NCBI GenBank assembly: GCA_902784675.1
Contig: CACZVR010000066.1
Span: 1-33,131, forward strand
Length of the DNA: 33,131 nucleotides
DNA from: an uncultured Bacteroidales bacterium
Lineage (GTDB): Bacteria; Bacteroidota; Bacteroidia; Bacteroidales; Muribaculaceae
Direction: 5' to 3'
Below the pieces are notes generated by a model that was given only the letters and a program-made list of their open reading frames with translations, was not told the origin of the DNA and did not search any database. How positions within the stretch are numbered: position 1 is the first letter of the stretch; every line of letters starts with the position of its first letter. Position numbers and translations under genes: made by a program. Shown piece by piece: positions 13,373 to 22,520 of this stretch.

Positions 13373-14188
13373 TTACAACACTTTCAGGAGCTTGATGGCT
13401 TCCAATCGACCGCTGTTGAGCAGCGTGGGATAGTGAGCATCGCTGTTGACCACCACCGGGGCATTGAAGCGCTTGAGCATCCCGAAATACTTGAGATTGG
13501 GATAGAAACGGTTGCGCTGCAGCCACGCCTTGGTGTTGATTTCGATGACCAGGTGATGGTCCATGATATTCTCGAACAAATCAATGACCAGTTTGTCATA
13601 CCACGGCTCCTCGTCGATGCCGTCGCGGTACTGGCTGGCGTTAAAACCTATCTTATCCATGTGCCCCACAATGTCAAAACCGCCTTCCTCGACCATCGCC
13701 ATCATCTGGGAGAAAAAAGTCTTCACCACATACTCAATGTCACTGCCAAAATATTTTGACATGCGGGCTTTGAATGCCGGATATTTGCCATCGATATCCA
13801 CCATCACGCTGGGATTGTCGATGGCGGGGATGAAATGCACCGACCCTATCGTGTAGTCCAGCGGCAACTGCTTGAAATAGTCGGCTGCCGGTCCGTCGCC
13901 CACGCTCACATAATCAATCTCCATCGACGTGTATAGGTTGATGCGGTCGCCATAGGCCTTGCGCAGACGCTCCAACTCGTCAAGGTAAACGGGGACATTC
14001 TCGCGCGACATGTTGCAAGGACTTTCCACCGAAATGGGCGAATGAGGAGAGAATCCCAAATGTGTAATCCCTGAAGCAATGGCTTCCACCACAAACTCCT
14101 CCATCGTGGCATGGCCGTCACAGAACTGGGTGTGGGTGTGAAGGTTATATAAATCGGTTTCTTGTGTTATCTTCTTAAAGTCAAACAT
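13373..14188 (-). CDS. PHP-domain phosphatase, histidinol-phosphatase-like
   Basis: A 271-residue metal-dependent phosphoesterase. The PHP motifs are complete: HTHTQFCDGH (residues 17-26), SPHSP, a GSVHFI strand, GHMDK and NSDAHYP near the C-terminus, giving the trinuclear metal site. The pattern is that of the HisK-type histidinol-phosphatase family, but no other histidine biosynthesis gene is in the window, so the substrate is open. It starts two bases after the mutL stop, which implies one transcript and possibly coupled translation. Confidence 0.82.
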   Translation of the reverse strand: MFDFKKITQETDLYNLHTHTQFCDGHATMEEFVVEAIASGITHLGFSPHSPISVESPCNMSRENVPVYLDELERLRKAYGDRINLYTSMEIDYVSVGDGPAADYFKQLPLDYTIGSVHFIPAIDNPSVMVDIDGKYPAFKARMSKYFGSDIEYVVKTFFSQMMAMVEEGGFDIVGHMDKIGFNASQYRDGIDEEPWYDKLVIDLFENIMDHHLVIEINTKAWLQRNRFYPNLKYFGMLKRFNAPVVVNSDAHYPTLLNSGRLEAIKLLKVL

Positions 14189-14190
14189 GG

Positions 14191-16050
14191 CTAAAACAAT
14201 TTATTGATTTGCTCCATGGGGATGACCGTGATGATGGTCTTCCCGTCGGGCGTGTAATTGGGCTCGGGCAACTTGAGCAAGTCGGCCACCAACACCTCCA
14301 TCTCCTCCTGCATGAGCGTGCGCCCGACAGGGATGGCGGCCGATTGAGCCAGAGAACTTGCCAGATGCTCCAAAATGCGCTTCTTGACGGGAGCGCCACC
14401 GTCATCGACCGATGCGATGATGTTGTTCACCATCGTGGACGCGTCGACACCATCCAACCCAGACGGAATGGCATTGATAGACCAATCGTTGCCGCTGAGG
14501 TGGGAAAGGCTGAATCCCAGCTGCTCCATCTCGGGCAAGAGCCCCTCGAGCGTGACGCTTTGGGCAGCACCCAGGTGTAACACCTCGGGAAAAAGGACGG
14601 CTTGGGAGGAAAGGTTGCCCGCATGGATGCCGCCGATATAACGGTCAAACAAGATGCGGACATGCGCCCTGTGCTGGTCGATGACCATCAGTCCCGACTT
14701 GGCGGGCGAGAGAATATAACGTCCCTTGAGTTGCAGATAAACCGAGTGCAGGTGTCCCAGGGGCAACTGGTTTTCCTGTTCACCAGCAGCCTCGACCACA
14801 GGTTGCGGTTCACCGCCATCCTGCTGTTCCAAGCCCTCACGTTTCTTGCGCTCGAAGTTGGCAAACAGCTCGTCCCAGTTGCTCACCGCCGCATTGCCGG
14901 CAGATGGGCGCTGATGACGCGCAGGGCCGCTCGAGGCATTTTCCTTGAAAGGGTTATAGGCGGTGTCCACCTCAATCTCGGGATGATGCACCTCGACATG
15001 GTTGCTGTAGGCAGGAATGGTCGGGGCATCCTGAGTGTCGAAGTCAATCGAGGGCACCTCGCTGAAACGTCCCAACGTCTCCTTGACGCCAGCGGCAAGA
15101 ATCTGCCAGATGGGCATCTCGTCCTCGAACTTGATTTCGGTCTTAGTGGGGTGTATGTTCACATCGATAGCTTGCGGATTGACAGTAAAACGCAGGAAAT
15201 AGTTAGGTTGCTCGCCCTCGGGGATGAGCTGGTCGTAGGCCGTCATCACCGCCTTGTGGAAATAGGGATGACGCATGAAACGCCCGTTGACAAACATGAA
15301 CTGGAGGGCATTGCGCTTGCGGGCATTCTCGGGTTTGCCCACATAGCCCTGCACCTTCACCAACGTGGTGTCGATGCTCACGGGCAGCAACTGCTGGTCA
15401 ATGCTGTTGCCCATGAGGGCAGCAATGCGCTGGCGGAAAGAGTCTTTCAGCAGTTTATACATCACCGTGCCGTTGTGGATGAGGGTGAACTCCACCTCGT
15501 TATTGATGAGCGCGAGTTTCTCAAACTCCTTGACGATATTGCTCAGTTCCACTTGATTGGACTTGAGGAATTTGCGTCGTGCGGGCACATTAAAGAAGAT
15601 GTTCTTGATCATGAAGTTGCTGCCCACAGGACACATGTCGGGCTCCTGGCTCTCGCACTGCGACGCGTTGATGAGCAGCCGCGTGCCCAGTTGCTCGTCG
15701 TGACGCCTCGTGCGCAGCTCCACCTGCGAGATGGCGGCTATCGAAGCCAATGCCTCGCCACGAAAGCCCATGGTGTGGAGGGTGAACAGGTCATCGGCAG
15801 TGCGGATTTTGCTTGTGCTGTGCCGCTCAAAGGCCAGTCGTGCATCGGTCTCGCTCATCCCCACCCCATCATCAATGATCTGGATGAGGGTGCGTCCCGC
15901 GTCCTTGAGAATGATTTGCACATGGCTTGCCTGAGCATCAATCGCATTCTCCACCAGTTCCTTAATGACACTGGCGGGGCGTTGAATCACCTCACCGGCA
16001 GCAATCTGGTTGGCGACAGAATCGGGCAGAAGTTTTATCACATCACTCAT
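14191..16050 (-). CDS. mutL: DNA mismatch repair protein MutL
   Basis: A 619-residue protein of normal length. The N-terminal GHKL ATPase is complete: ELVENAIDA (residues 31-39), DDGVGM (60-65), RHSTSKI, and GFRGEALASI (95-104). The middle is a flexible linker. The C-terminal dimerisation domain has DQHRAHVRILFD (near 455) where nicking MutL proteins have DQHAxxERxxYE, and TPDGKT (near 598) where they have CPHGRP. So the endonuclease metal site seems missing, while the dimer fold is kept. It couples MutS to downstream steps in mismatch repair. The start overlaps the stop of the OstA-like gene by four bases (ATGA), so the two are translationally coupled. Confidence 0.95.
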   Translation of the reverse strand: MSDVIKLLPDSVANQIAAGEVIQRPASVIKELVENAIDAQASHVQIILKDAGRTLIQIIDDGVGMSETDARLAFERHSTSKIRTADDLFTLHTMGFRGEALASIAAISQVELRTRRHDEQLGTRLLINASQCESQEPDMCPVGSNFMIKNIFFNVPARRKFLKSNQVELSNIVKEFEKLALINNEVEFTLIHNGTVMYKLLKDSFRQRIAALMGNSIDQQLLPVSIDTTLVKVQGYVGKPENARKRNALQFMFVNGRFMRHPYFHKAVMTAYDQLIPEGEQPNYFLRFTVNPQAIDVNIHPTKTEIKFEDEMPIWQILAAGVKETLGRFSEVPSIDFDTQDAPTIPAYSNHVEVHHPEIEVDTAYNPFKENASSGPARHQRPSAGNAAVSNWDELFANFERKKREGLEQQDGGEPQPVVEAAGEQENQLPLGHLHSVYLQLKGRYILSPAKSGLMVIDQHRAHVRILFDRYIGGIHAGNLSSQAVLFPEVLHLGAAQSVTLEGLLPEMEQLGFSLSHLSGNDWSINAIPSGLDGVDASTMVNNIIASVDDGGAPVKKRILEHLASSLAQSAAIPVGRTLMQEEMEVLVADLLKLPEPNYTPDGKTIITVIPMEQINKLF

Positions 16051-17922
16051 GGCTGTACGGGTGTTTCAGTGGTTATTGCTGACGTGTTTCCAGTTGGTAC
16101 TGATGGCTTGTTGGCACCGCTGCCCGAGCGCCGGCGCGTGCCGCCCTCGATAGAGCGCATGAGTTCCTTGAGCTCATCGCTGACATCATATATATCATCG
16201 GGCGTCTTGGGGCGCAAGGCATCATACCACTTGAACTGCGGCAGATACATGTCGGCCTTTTTGGTCAAATACAGGGGCGAGACCTTGCCCGACACTTCGG
16301 GCCACATGGTGATGCGGTCCACCTCCTGCTTGGGTTTGAGGTTCAGGCGCAGATAGCTGGACTCGGCATTGACCATCTTGTTGTAGGTGGAATCTTCCTC
16401 CTGCGGGAACATGATGACCTGCACATTGCCGTCCACATCCAGGCGCCGCAATTCCTTATCCTCGAACCATGCTTTCATCTTCTTGCCACTGAGCTGGTCA
16501 TAATAAATCTCGCCCAAATGCTCGGCCATGAAGCCCCCTGTGGGCAGTGTCGCCCAGTCGGCAGCGCTGTCGTTGAGATGGATATTGATCTCGTCACCGA
16601 AAATCTGCCGTTCCAGATTCCACACCACAGCATGGCGGTACATGTTGATGATGGTGTCGGCCTCGCTGAGCTGCAACGAGTCGCAAATGCCCTGCACGTC
16701 GCTGCGATAGAAACGCACCTGATTGAAAGCTCGCAGCACTCGCACCGAGTCATTAACCGAATCGTTCACGATGTGGTTGATGAGGGTGCACAGGGTGTCG
16801 GCATGCAGGTAGATGGTATCCTTCTGCGAGAACTCGCGGGCACGGGCGCGACGCGTGACATAGCTGTAATGGGCATTGTCATCGTGGTAGCCGTAATCCC
16901 CGTCCAGGATGACCTTGTTGCTGGGGTCGGTGATGACCACGTTGCCGCTGGCCTCACCATAGTTGCGGTTGCGGTTGTAATAGACCGTGTCGCCCTGCAA
17001 CGTTTTGCCGTCCTTAGCAGTGATGAGCGCCCGCTCATACAAAGTCGCATCATCGGCACTCGTATTATACCACCCGTTACTCGTGTTGATGGTGTTGCTG
17101 TCACTCACGATGAGGGTCTCGCTGGTAATGCGGGCGATGTGGCTCTGGGTGTTGTAATCCAACAGGTCGGTGAACATCTCGTAACGGTCATTCACAAGAT
17201 GCACGTCTCGAGAGAACTCGGCTTGCTTGGTATCCAGCTCATAGCGGCCATATTGCGAACTGAGCTCGGTGTTGTTGCGGTTGTCGACGATGGTGCCGCC
17301 GTCGAAATAATAGCCCACATTGGAATTGATTTCATAGTCGAGCGCATCGGTCAGCAAGGTGGTGCTGCGGTTCTCGAGGCGCACGTTGCTGCGCAACTCG
17401 GCCACGCCCTGGTCACCATAGTAGTGCAACACGTCACTATAGACCCACAAGGTGTCGCCCTGTGTCATGCGCACATGGCCGAACGCATCGAGCGAACTCG
17501 TCTCGGCATAGAAGCTCGGCATAGAAGTAGGCACTGTCACAGAACATATACATGTCGCCCCGGCGGAACCTGACATTTCCCTTCAGCACCTGATAGTCGG
17601 TGCTGACGGCCTCGTTGGCCTTGAGGATGTCGGCATTCTCAAGAAAGACCTTGTTGGTCTGGTTGCGGTTGGCCTTGGGAATTTGCGGGGTGATGCGCTT
17701 CACTGTGGGGCCTTTGGAGCCCTTGCGGGCAGCCTGCGGTGACTGCGGATTGGTGGGCTTGTGCTTGTTGACCTGCTGGGTGGGGCGCGACTTCACCGGG
17801 CGGGAAGGATTCTGTGCCCAAACCATGGGCGACATCATCAACGCCATGAGACAACACACTGCGACAAGGTGCCGCCAACGCTTGTTGACGGTCCATTGCC
17901 TCATGTTGCTTGAAGCCGGCAT
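16047..17922 (-). pseudogene. OstA/LptA-like envelope protein, frameshifted
   Basis: Two overlapping frames make one gene. The first (17922 down to 17437) has a signal peptide (ending VWAQ), a Pro/Lys linker and the first OstA strands (VFLENADILKANE, GNVRFRRGDMYMFCDSAYFYAE). The second frame (stop at 16047) continues with TSSLDAFGHVRMTQGDTLWVYSD and about 480 more residues of OstA_2-type beta-jellyroll. The break is a 13-bp tandem duplication (17502-17527); deleting one copy restores a single protein of about 620 residues. OstA/LptA proteins form the periplasmic bridge carrying lipopolysaccharide. The gene sits between a SurA-like chaperone and mutL. It may be truly broken, switchable by slippage, or a sequencing or assembly artefact. 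Confidence 0.8.
17502..17527. repeat. 13-bp perfect tandem duplication inside a gene
   Basis: CTCGGCATAGAAG occurs twice with no gap (17502-17514 and 17515-17527). Thirteen is not a multiple of three, so the OstA-like frame is lost. Confidence 0.95.
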
Positions 17923-17944
17923 TGCAGCAGGAGAAATAAATTAA

Positions 17945-19333
17945 TTATTTGGTTTTTTCTTTCTTGAGCCAGTCGTACCTGAAATCACAATCGCGCCACC
18001 CTTCCTCGATATAGACATAGACGCTCTTTTGCTTCTGGATGACCCAATCGTGGATGATTCTCTCCTTCTCGGCAGCCTCGCACATGTCCTTGATGATCAT
18101 GTAGTCCTCGGCGAGGTCAGCTTTGTGGCCGTCAATGCGCTTAACCAGCTTGACGATAGCCACCTGCTCGCGACGCGTCTTGGGATTGATCATGACAAAC
18201 GGCTCGCTGATGTCACCAGGTTGCATGTTGGCGACTTTCTTGCCCACCTCGGCGGGCAGGTCGGCCATCTCGAACTGGCTGCTGTGATTCTTCTCGTTGA
18301 GCATGTGGCCATTGTTGTTGCGAGAGTCCTTATCCTGGGAGATGAAAAGCGCCATCTCGTCAAAAGTCTTCTTGCTCTGGAGGATGTCGGTGCGCACCGA
18401 GTCCAGACGTGACAACGCATCGGTCAAATCCTTGTCGCTCACCTTGGGACGGAGCAGGATGTGACGGGTGTTGATGCGGTCACCGCGTTTCTCGATGAGC
18501 TGGATGATGTGGTAACCGTCGTCGGTCTCAACGATGTTGGACACGCGCTTGTTGTCATTGAGGTTGAATGCTGCCGTGGCATACTCCGGCAGGAGAACCG
18601 AACGGCTCTGGAAGCCCGTCTCACCGCCATAGACCGCTGTGGACTGGTCCTGACTGTAGAGGATGGCCAGCGTGGAGAACTCGCGCTCACCGCTGTTGAC
18701 CTGATTGGCGTAGTCGCGCAAACGTGCCTTCACCTCGTCTATTTCCTGTTGGGGAATGACGGGGTTGATGGTGATGATCTGCGTCTCGACCTGCATGGGG
18801 ATGTAAGGCAGCGAGTCTTTGGAGAGGGAATTATAGAACTTGCGCACATCGGCAGGCGTGGCCTTGACATTCTTGGTCAACTCGTTCTGTACCTGCTGGA
18901 TGCAGTATTGGTCGCTATAGACCTCGTTGAGTTTATCGCGCAATCGCGGCAAGGGCATGCGGAAGTACTCCTCCACTTTTTCCTTTGAGCCGAGGTTGGC
19001 GATGAAGAAATTGATTCGGTTCTCGACCTCGGCACTGATGGCCGATGACGAAACCTCGACCGTGTCGATGCGGGCTTGATCCAGGAAGAGTTTGTCCAGA
19101 GCCATCTGCTCGGGAATGACACAATAGGGGTTGCCGTCTATCGCCACCCGCTCGTACAGAGCCTGCTGGTACTGTTCCTCGATTTCGCTCTTGAAGATAG
19201 GCTCGTCACCGATAACCCATGCAACTTCCTCTGCCACACTATTTTGCGCCACTGCCGCCAAGGCTGCTATGGCCAGCATCAACGTGCTAAAAAATCTGTA
19301 TTTCACTTGTATCTTCGTTTTATTCAGTTTCAA
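17945..19333 (-). CDS. SurA-like periplasmic peptidyl-prolyl isomerase
   Basis: A 462-residue exported chaperone. The start at 19333 gives a signal peptide (MKLNKTKIQVKYRFFSTLML...AVAQ); the next Met would remove its basic part. An N-terminal SurA-like helical domain (residues 35-165) is followed by two parvulin (PpiC) domains: about 180-285 (GGETGFQ, DDGYHIIQLIEKRG) and 290-395 (NTRHILLRP, NNNGHML). Such proteins help outer-membrane beta barrels fold. The gene leads the probable operon with OstA-like, mutL, PHP and SGNH genes; the OstA-like gene starts 22 bp after its stop. The promoter box lies so near the ATG that the message may be leaderless. Confidence 0.88.
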   Translation of the reverse strand: MKLNKTKIQVKYRFFSTLMLAIAALAAVAQNSVAEEVAWVIGDEPIFKSEIEEQYQQALYERVAIDGNPYCVIPEQMALDKLFLDQARIDTVEVSSSAISAEVENRINFFIANLGSKEKVEEYFRMPLPRLRDKLNEVYSDQYCIQQVQNELTKNVKATPADVRKFYNSLSKDSLPYIPMQVETQIITINPVIPQQEIDEVKARLRDYANQVNSGEREFSTLAILYSQDQSTAVYGGETGFQSRSVLLPEYATAAFNLNDNKRVSNIVETDDGYHIIQLIEKRGDRINTRHILLRPKVSDKDLTDALSRLDSVRTDILQSKKTFDEMALFISQDKDSRNNNGHMLNEKNHSSQFEMADLPAEVGKKVANMQPGDISEPFVMINPKTRREQVAIVKLVKRIDGHKADLAEDYMIIKDMCEAAEKERIIHDWVIQKQKSVYVYIEEGWRDCDFRYDWLKKEKTK

Positions 19334-19337
19334 ACTG

Positions 19338-19368
19338 CAAAATTACTGAAAGTCGGCCGCAGAACAAA
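19338..19368 (-). promoter_or_regulatory. Promoter of the SurA-mutL operon
   Basis: On the minus strand TTTG (19368-19365), 19 bp, then TAATTTTG (19345-19338), matching the consensus. The start of transcription would fall within a base or two of the ATG at 19333. Confidence 0.6.
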
Positions 19369-19425
19369 AAGAATTGATAAAATGTTTGTTAATTTGAACC
19401 CATGGCTATCGGTGGCAGCAAGAAA

Positions 19426-19452
19426 CAGGGCCACTAGATGAGAGCGGCCCTG
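19426..19452 (-). terminator. Possible hairpin terminator after the M16 gene
   Basis: CAGGGCC (19426-19432) pairs with GGCCCTG (19446-19452). The T run on the minus strand is short (TTTCTT), so this is a weak candidate. Confidence 0.4.
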
Positions 19453-19480
19453 CAGATAAAGGTTGTCTCCCGAGAGAAGA

Positions 19481-19798
19481 TTACTTCTTGAGAGGCTTGG
19501 TGCGATAGATATCTTCTTTCTTGACCTTGACGATGTTGCCATATTTAGCAAGAGCCTTGAGATCAAGTTTCTTGAGGTTGCCCACAATCATCAGCTGATA
19601 GGGCTGATTCTTGATGTTGCGGGCATAGAAATCCTCGATATCCTGCTGGGTCAACGCGGGCAGTTGCTCGACCATTGCAGTATTCTGGTCGGCAGTGTAT
19701 CCCAGACGCTCGGAAAGCGCTATCATCAAGGGTTTTCCGCGGAAGGTGGGATAAGAGTTGTTGATGTCGTTGAGCAGACTCTGACGGGCCGTACTCAT
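19481..19798 (-). pseudogene. M16 protease, detached C-terminal fragment
   Basis: A 105-residue frame (MSTARQSLLNDINNSYPTFR...) that matches the last part of an M16 protease C-terminal domain, in a different frame from the main part. Its ATG overlaps the main stop codon (ATGA), so a separate peptide could in theory be translated by coupling. The frame stays open a short way upstream (VEN before the Met). Family comparison from memory suggests that some 30-40 residues are missing at the junction, so a simple frameshift does not explain it. Confidence 0.75.
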
Positions 19799-22290
19799 AT
19801 TCTCGACGTTGCTGTGGAACGGGCCAGCGACGGCGTTATAGCCACACCTTGCGAAGCATAGGCCATCGAGCGGAACTCGCGCACCTCCTGGAATAGTACC
19901 GAGGACATGCCGCCGCCAAAGTATTCACCCCACATCTGCAGGCAGGCCTTGTCACGGTCGCACACCACGCCTGTCAACGGGCGATAAACACCCAGGATTG
20001 TCTGACGCGACTTGGGCAAGTCAAACACATAGACTGTGGGGGTCTGCGGGGTCTCAAGTAGAGTTTCCTGCATCGGGTTCTCTTGGGTACCCTTGACTTG
20101 AGGCAGTTGGGCAGTCAACAGGTCTGCCACGCGAGCAGCGGGCAACTTGCCGCTGTAAGCAACGTCGCAACGGCAATCATACAAGCTCTTGAACGCCGCG
20201 ATGAGGTCAGCGGCCTTGAGTTTCTTCAACTCCTTGGCAGTCAAGCGGGTGAGATAGGATGAACGCTCGCCTTTTGCCACCTTGTAGGCGAGAGCGGCAA
20301 AGACCTCGGTATTCTCATCCCAGAAGGATTTCTCACTGGGCCCGGCTGCATCTTTGATAGATTCCAATTTTTCCTCATCGGCCTTCATGCGGCCCAGGAA
20401 ATGTCCCAGCAATCGCAAGGTTTCCTCCAAGTTCTCTTCCTCACCCCTGAGCGCGACTGTTGTCATCTGCTCATCAGAAGCGACACTCATTTTCGCTCCC
20501 AGCCGCTGCATCGCAGCGCCGAAATCTTTGACTTCCAAGGAGTCGGTTCCCAGTTCGGTCACATAATCAGCGGCTGCTTCGAGTCGCTTGTCTTGCATGG
20601 TGCCCTTGTGGAAATTGATGATGAGCGTGAAAGCAGTGTTCAACGGGTTGGGGCCGGCATAGAGGGTGTTGCCGCCTTGCATCTTCACCTTCTCGGCGTC
20701 GCGATTGAAATCGAGCAGACGCGGAGCCGCATCCTGAACGGGAATCTGCTCCAGACGCTGGGCGAATGCCGACTTGTCACCCGCATGCTGCGGCTTGACG
20801 GGCGTGTACTCGGGCTTGGCAATCTGCTCGACGGGCACGCGACCGTTCTTCTTGTGGAAACGGTAGAAATTGTCGGTGAAATACTTGCGAGCCACGCGGG
20901 TGACATCCTCGCGGGTGATGTCGCTGACGCTTGAATTAAGACGCACGAAATCCTCCCACTTCACACCGGCCGACATGGCTGCCACCATGAGTTCGCTGCG
21001 CCCGGTAATGGACTCCATCTCCTTCTGGTTGTCGCGGGCGATGCCTTTCTTGACGGCTTGCAACTGTTCGTCGGTGAATTCACCGTTTTTCAGTTTCTCA
21101 ATCTGCTCAAGGCACAGATTCTCGGCCGTTTTGACCTTGCAAAACAGCTTGGGCACAACCATCACTGCCAGGGCCGATGCCTGATTCATCCCCATGTTCA
21201 AGGGCATGCTCAAATAGACGCGGTTCTTGTTGGTCAACTCATCAAGCAGGCCCGTCTTGTTGTCATTGCTGAGCAGGGCCAATGCCACCTTCATGGCGGG
21301 CGCATCGGGATCATAGTCGGTGGGACCGCGGAAGAGCATCGCACTCATGCCGATGAGGGGCATGGGGAAGAGGAATTGCTCCTCGGGCTGCCCCACGATA
21401 GCGGGAGCCACGACTTTTTCACGCACGGGCTTCACGCCACGCTCCAGACGTCCGAACGTGCGCTCCAGCACGGGCATGATAGTGGCAGGATCGATGTCGC
21501 CCGACAGCACCAGCCCCATGTTGGAAGCCACATAGTATTTCTTGTAGAACGCTTCCATGTCGGACTGGCGAGGGTTCTTCAGACTCTCGGTGCTGCCAAT
21601 GATGGGATAAGCGTAAGGGGTACCAGCGAAGAATTTGCCCGAAATCTGCTCCAGCATCATGGAGGCCGGATTGTCGCTGTACATGTTCTTCTCCTCATAG
21701 ACCGTCTCCAACTCACCCTGGAACAGACGGAAAACGGGATGGATGAGACGGTGGCTGTTCAACTCGCACCACTGCTCGATGAACTGGGGCGAGAAGGTGT
21801 TGTGATAGAAAGTGAAATCATAGGAAGTGCCCGCGTTCAGATCCGAGCCGCCATACTTGGAGGTTAGGCGGTTGAACTCGTTGGGAATGGCATACTGTGA
21901 CGCCTTGATGTTGAGCTGATTGATGTCGTGCTGCAGAGCCTTGCGTTGCTTGACATCGGTCGTGTGCGACAGTTCGTCATACTTCATCGAGATGGAGTCG
22001 AGATAAACCTTCTCGGCAGCATAATCGATAGTGCCCAGCTCGTCGGTGCCCTTGAACATGATGTGCTCAAAATAATGGGCGATACCCGTGTCGGGGCAGT
22101 CAATCGATCCTGCGTTAACGACCACGGCCCCAAACACCTTGGGCTGGCTGTGGTCAACATTCAACCACACCTTCATGCCGTTACTCAACTCCAGTTCCTG
22201 CACCTGAAGTGCAGAATTCACCTGTGCCATTGCCATCATCGCGGCAAAAACGCACAACAATCCAGTCAAAAAGCCTCGTCTTATCATCAT
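19795..22290 (-). CDS. M16 family zinc protease, C-terminally disrupted
   Basis: An 831-residue exported protein. The start at 22290 gives a signal peptide (MMIRRGFLTGLLCVFAAMMAMAQ); an in-frame Met at 22380 lies among the duplicated promoter sequence and is unlikely. The inverted zinc site HYFEH (H72, E75, H76) is present, with a downstream acidic ETVYEEKNM (195-203) that supplies the third ligand. Several M16 half-domains follow. The last breaks after REFRSMAYASQGVAITPSL into a short stop, with the remainder in another frame. In family members the C-terminal domain closes the chamber, so activity is doubtful. Bacteroidetes M16 proteases are usually periplasmic or outer-membrane linked. Confidence 0.85.
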   Translation of the reverse strand: MMIRRGFLTGLLCVFAAMMAMAQVNSALQVQELELSNGMKVWLNVDHSQPKVFGAVVVNAGSIDCPDTGIAHYFEHIMFKGTDELGTIDYAAEKVYLDSISMKYDELSHTTDVKQRKALQHDINQLNIKASQYAIPNEFNRLTSKYGGSDLNAGTSYDFTFYHNTFSPQFIEQWCELNSHRLIHPVFRLFQGELETVYEEKNMYSDNPASMMLEQISGKFFAGTPYAYPIIGSTESLKNPRQSDMEAFYKKYYVASNMGLVLSGDIDPATIMPVLERTFGRLERGVKPVREKVVAPAIVGQPEEQFLFPMPLIGMSAMLFRGPTDYDPDAPAMKVALALLSNDNKTGLLDELTNKNRVYLSMPLNMGMNQASALAVMVVPKLFCKVKTAENLCLEQIEKLKNGEFTDEQLQAVKKGIARDNQKEMESITGRSELMVAAMSAGVKWEDFVRLNSSVSDITREDVTRVARKYFTDNFYRFHKKNGRVPVEQIAKPEYTPVKPQHAGDKSAFAQRLEQIPVQDAAPRLLDFNRDAEKVKMQGGNTLYAGPNPLNTAFTLIINFHKGTMQDKRLEAAADYVTELGTDSLEVKDFGAAMQRLGAKMSVASDEQMTTVALRGEEENLEETLRLLGHFLGRMKADEEKLESIKDAAGPSEKSFWDENTEVFAALAYKVAKGERSSYLTRLTAKELKKLKAADLIAAFKSLYDCRCDVAYSGKLPAARVADLLTAQLPQVKGTQENPMQETLLETPQTPTVYVFDLPKSRQTILGVYRPLTGVVCDRDKACLQMWGEYFGGGMSSVLFQEVREFRSMAYASQGVAITPSLARSTATSRI

Positions 22291-22341
22291 TATCAATAAC
22301 TTGTTTTGATTATCAAACGAATGAATTATCATTGAAATTGC

Positions 22342-22415
22342 AAAATTAAAGATAATTTCCCTATTCATCAAACAAGCCAAAATTAAAGATAATTTCCCTA
22401 TTCATCAAACAAGCC
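22342..22415. repeat. 37-bp perfect tandem duplication carrying a -7 promoter box
   Basis: Copy 1 is 22342-22378 and copy 2 is 22379-22415, identical. Each copy holds a minus-strand TATCTTTA (22354-22347 and 22391-22384), close to TAnnTTTG. The M16 start is 57 bases below the nearer one, so the M16 gene may have two tandem promoters. A -33 TTTG at 19-21 bp is not clear. Confidence 0.9.
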
Positions 22416-22440
22416 ACTTTTTTTTCACATCACACACAAC

Positions 22441-22472
22441 CAAAACGGCTACGCTGTAGCGCAGCCGTTTTG
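22441..22472. terminator. Bidirectional hairpin terminator
   Basis: CAAAACGGCT pairs with AGCCGTTTTG around a GC-rich inner stem (CGC/GCG), with A and T inside the arms. It lies 49 bases after the stop of the leucine-rich repeat gene. Confidence 0.7.
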
Positions 22473-22520
22473 ATATCTTGTCCCGCTATCATGCAACGGG
22501 ATCAAATGAGCCTGTCGTGA

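Noticed and set aside
14602-16356. Long plus-strand frame opposite mutL (584 codons)
   Set aside because: It is antisense to a clear mutL with all motifs; its His/Leu/Val-rich translation is typical of a shadow in a GC-rich gene.
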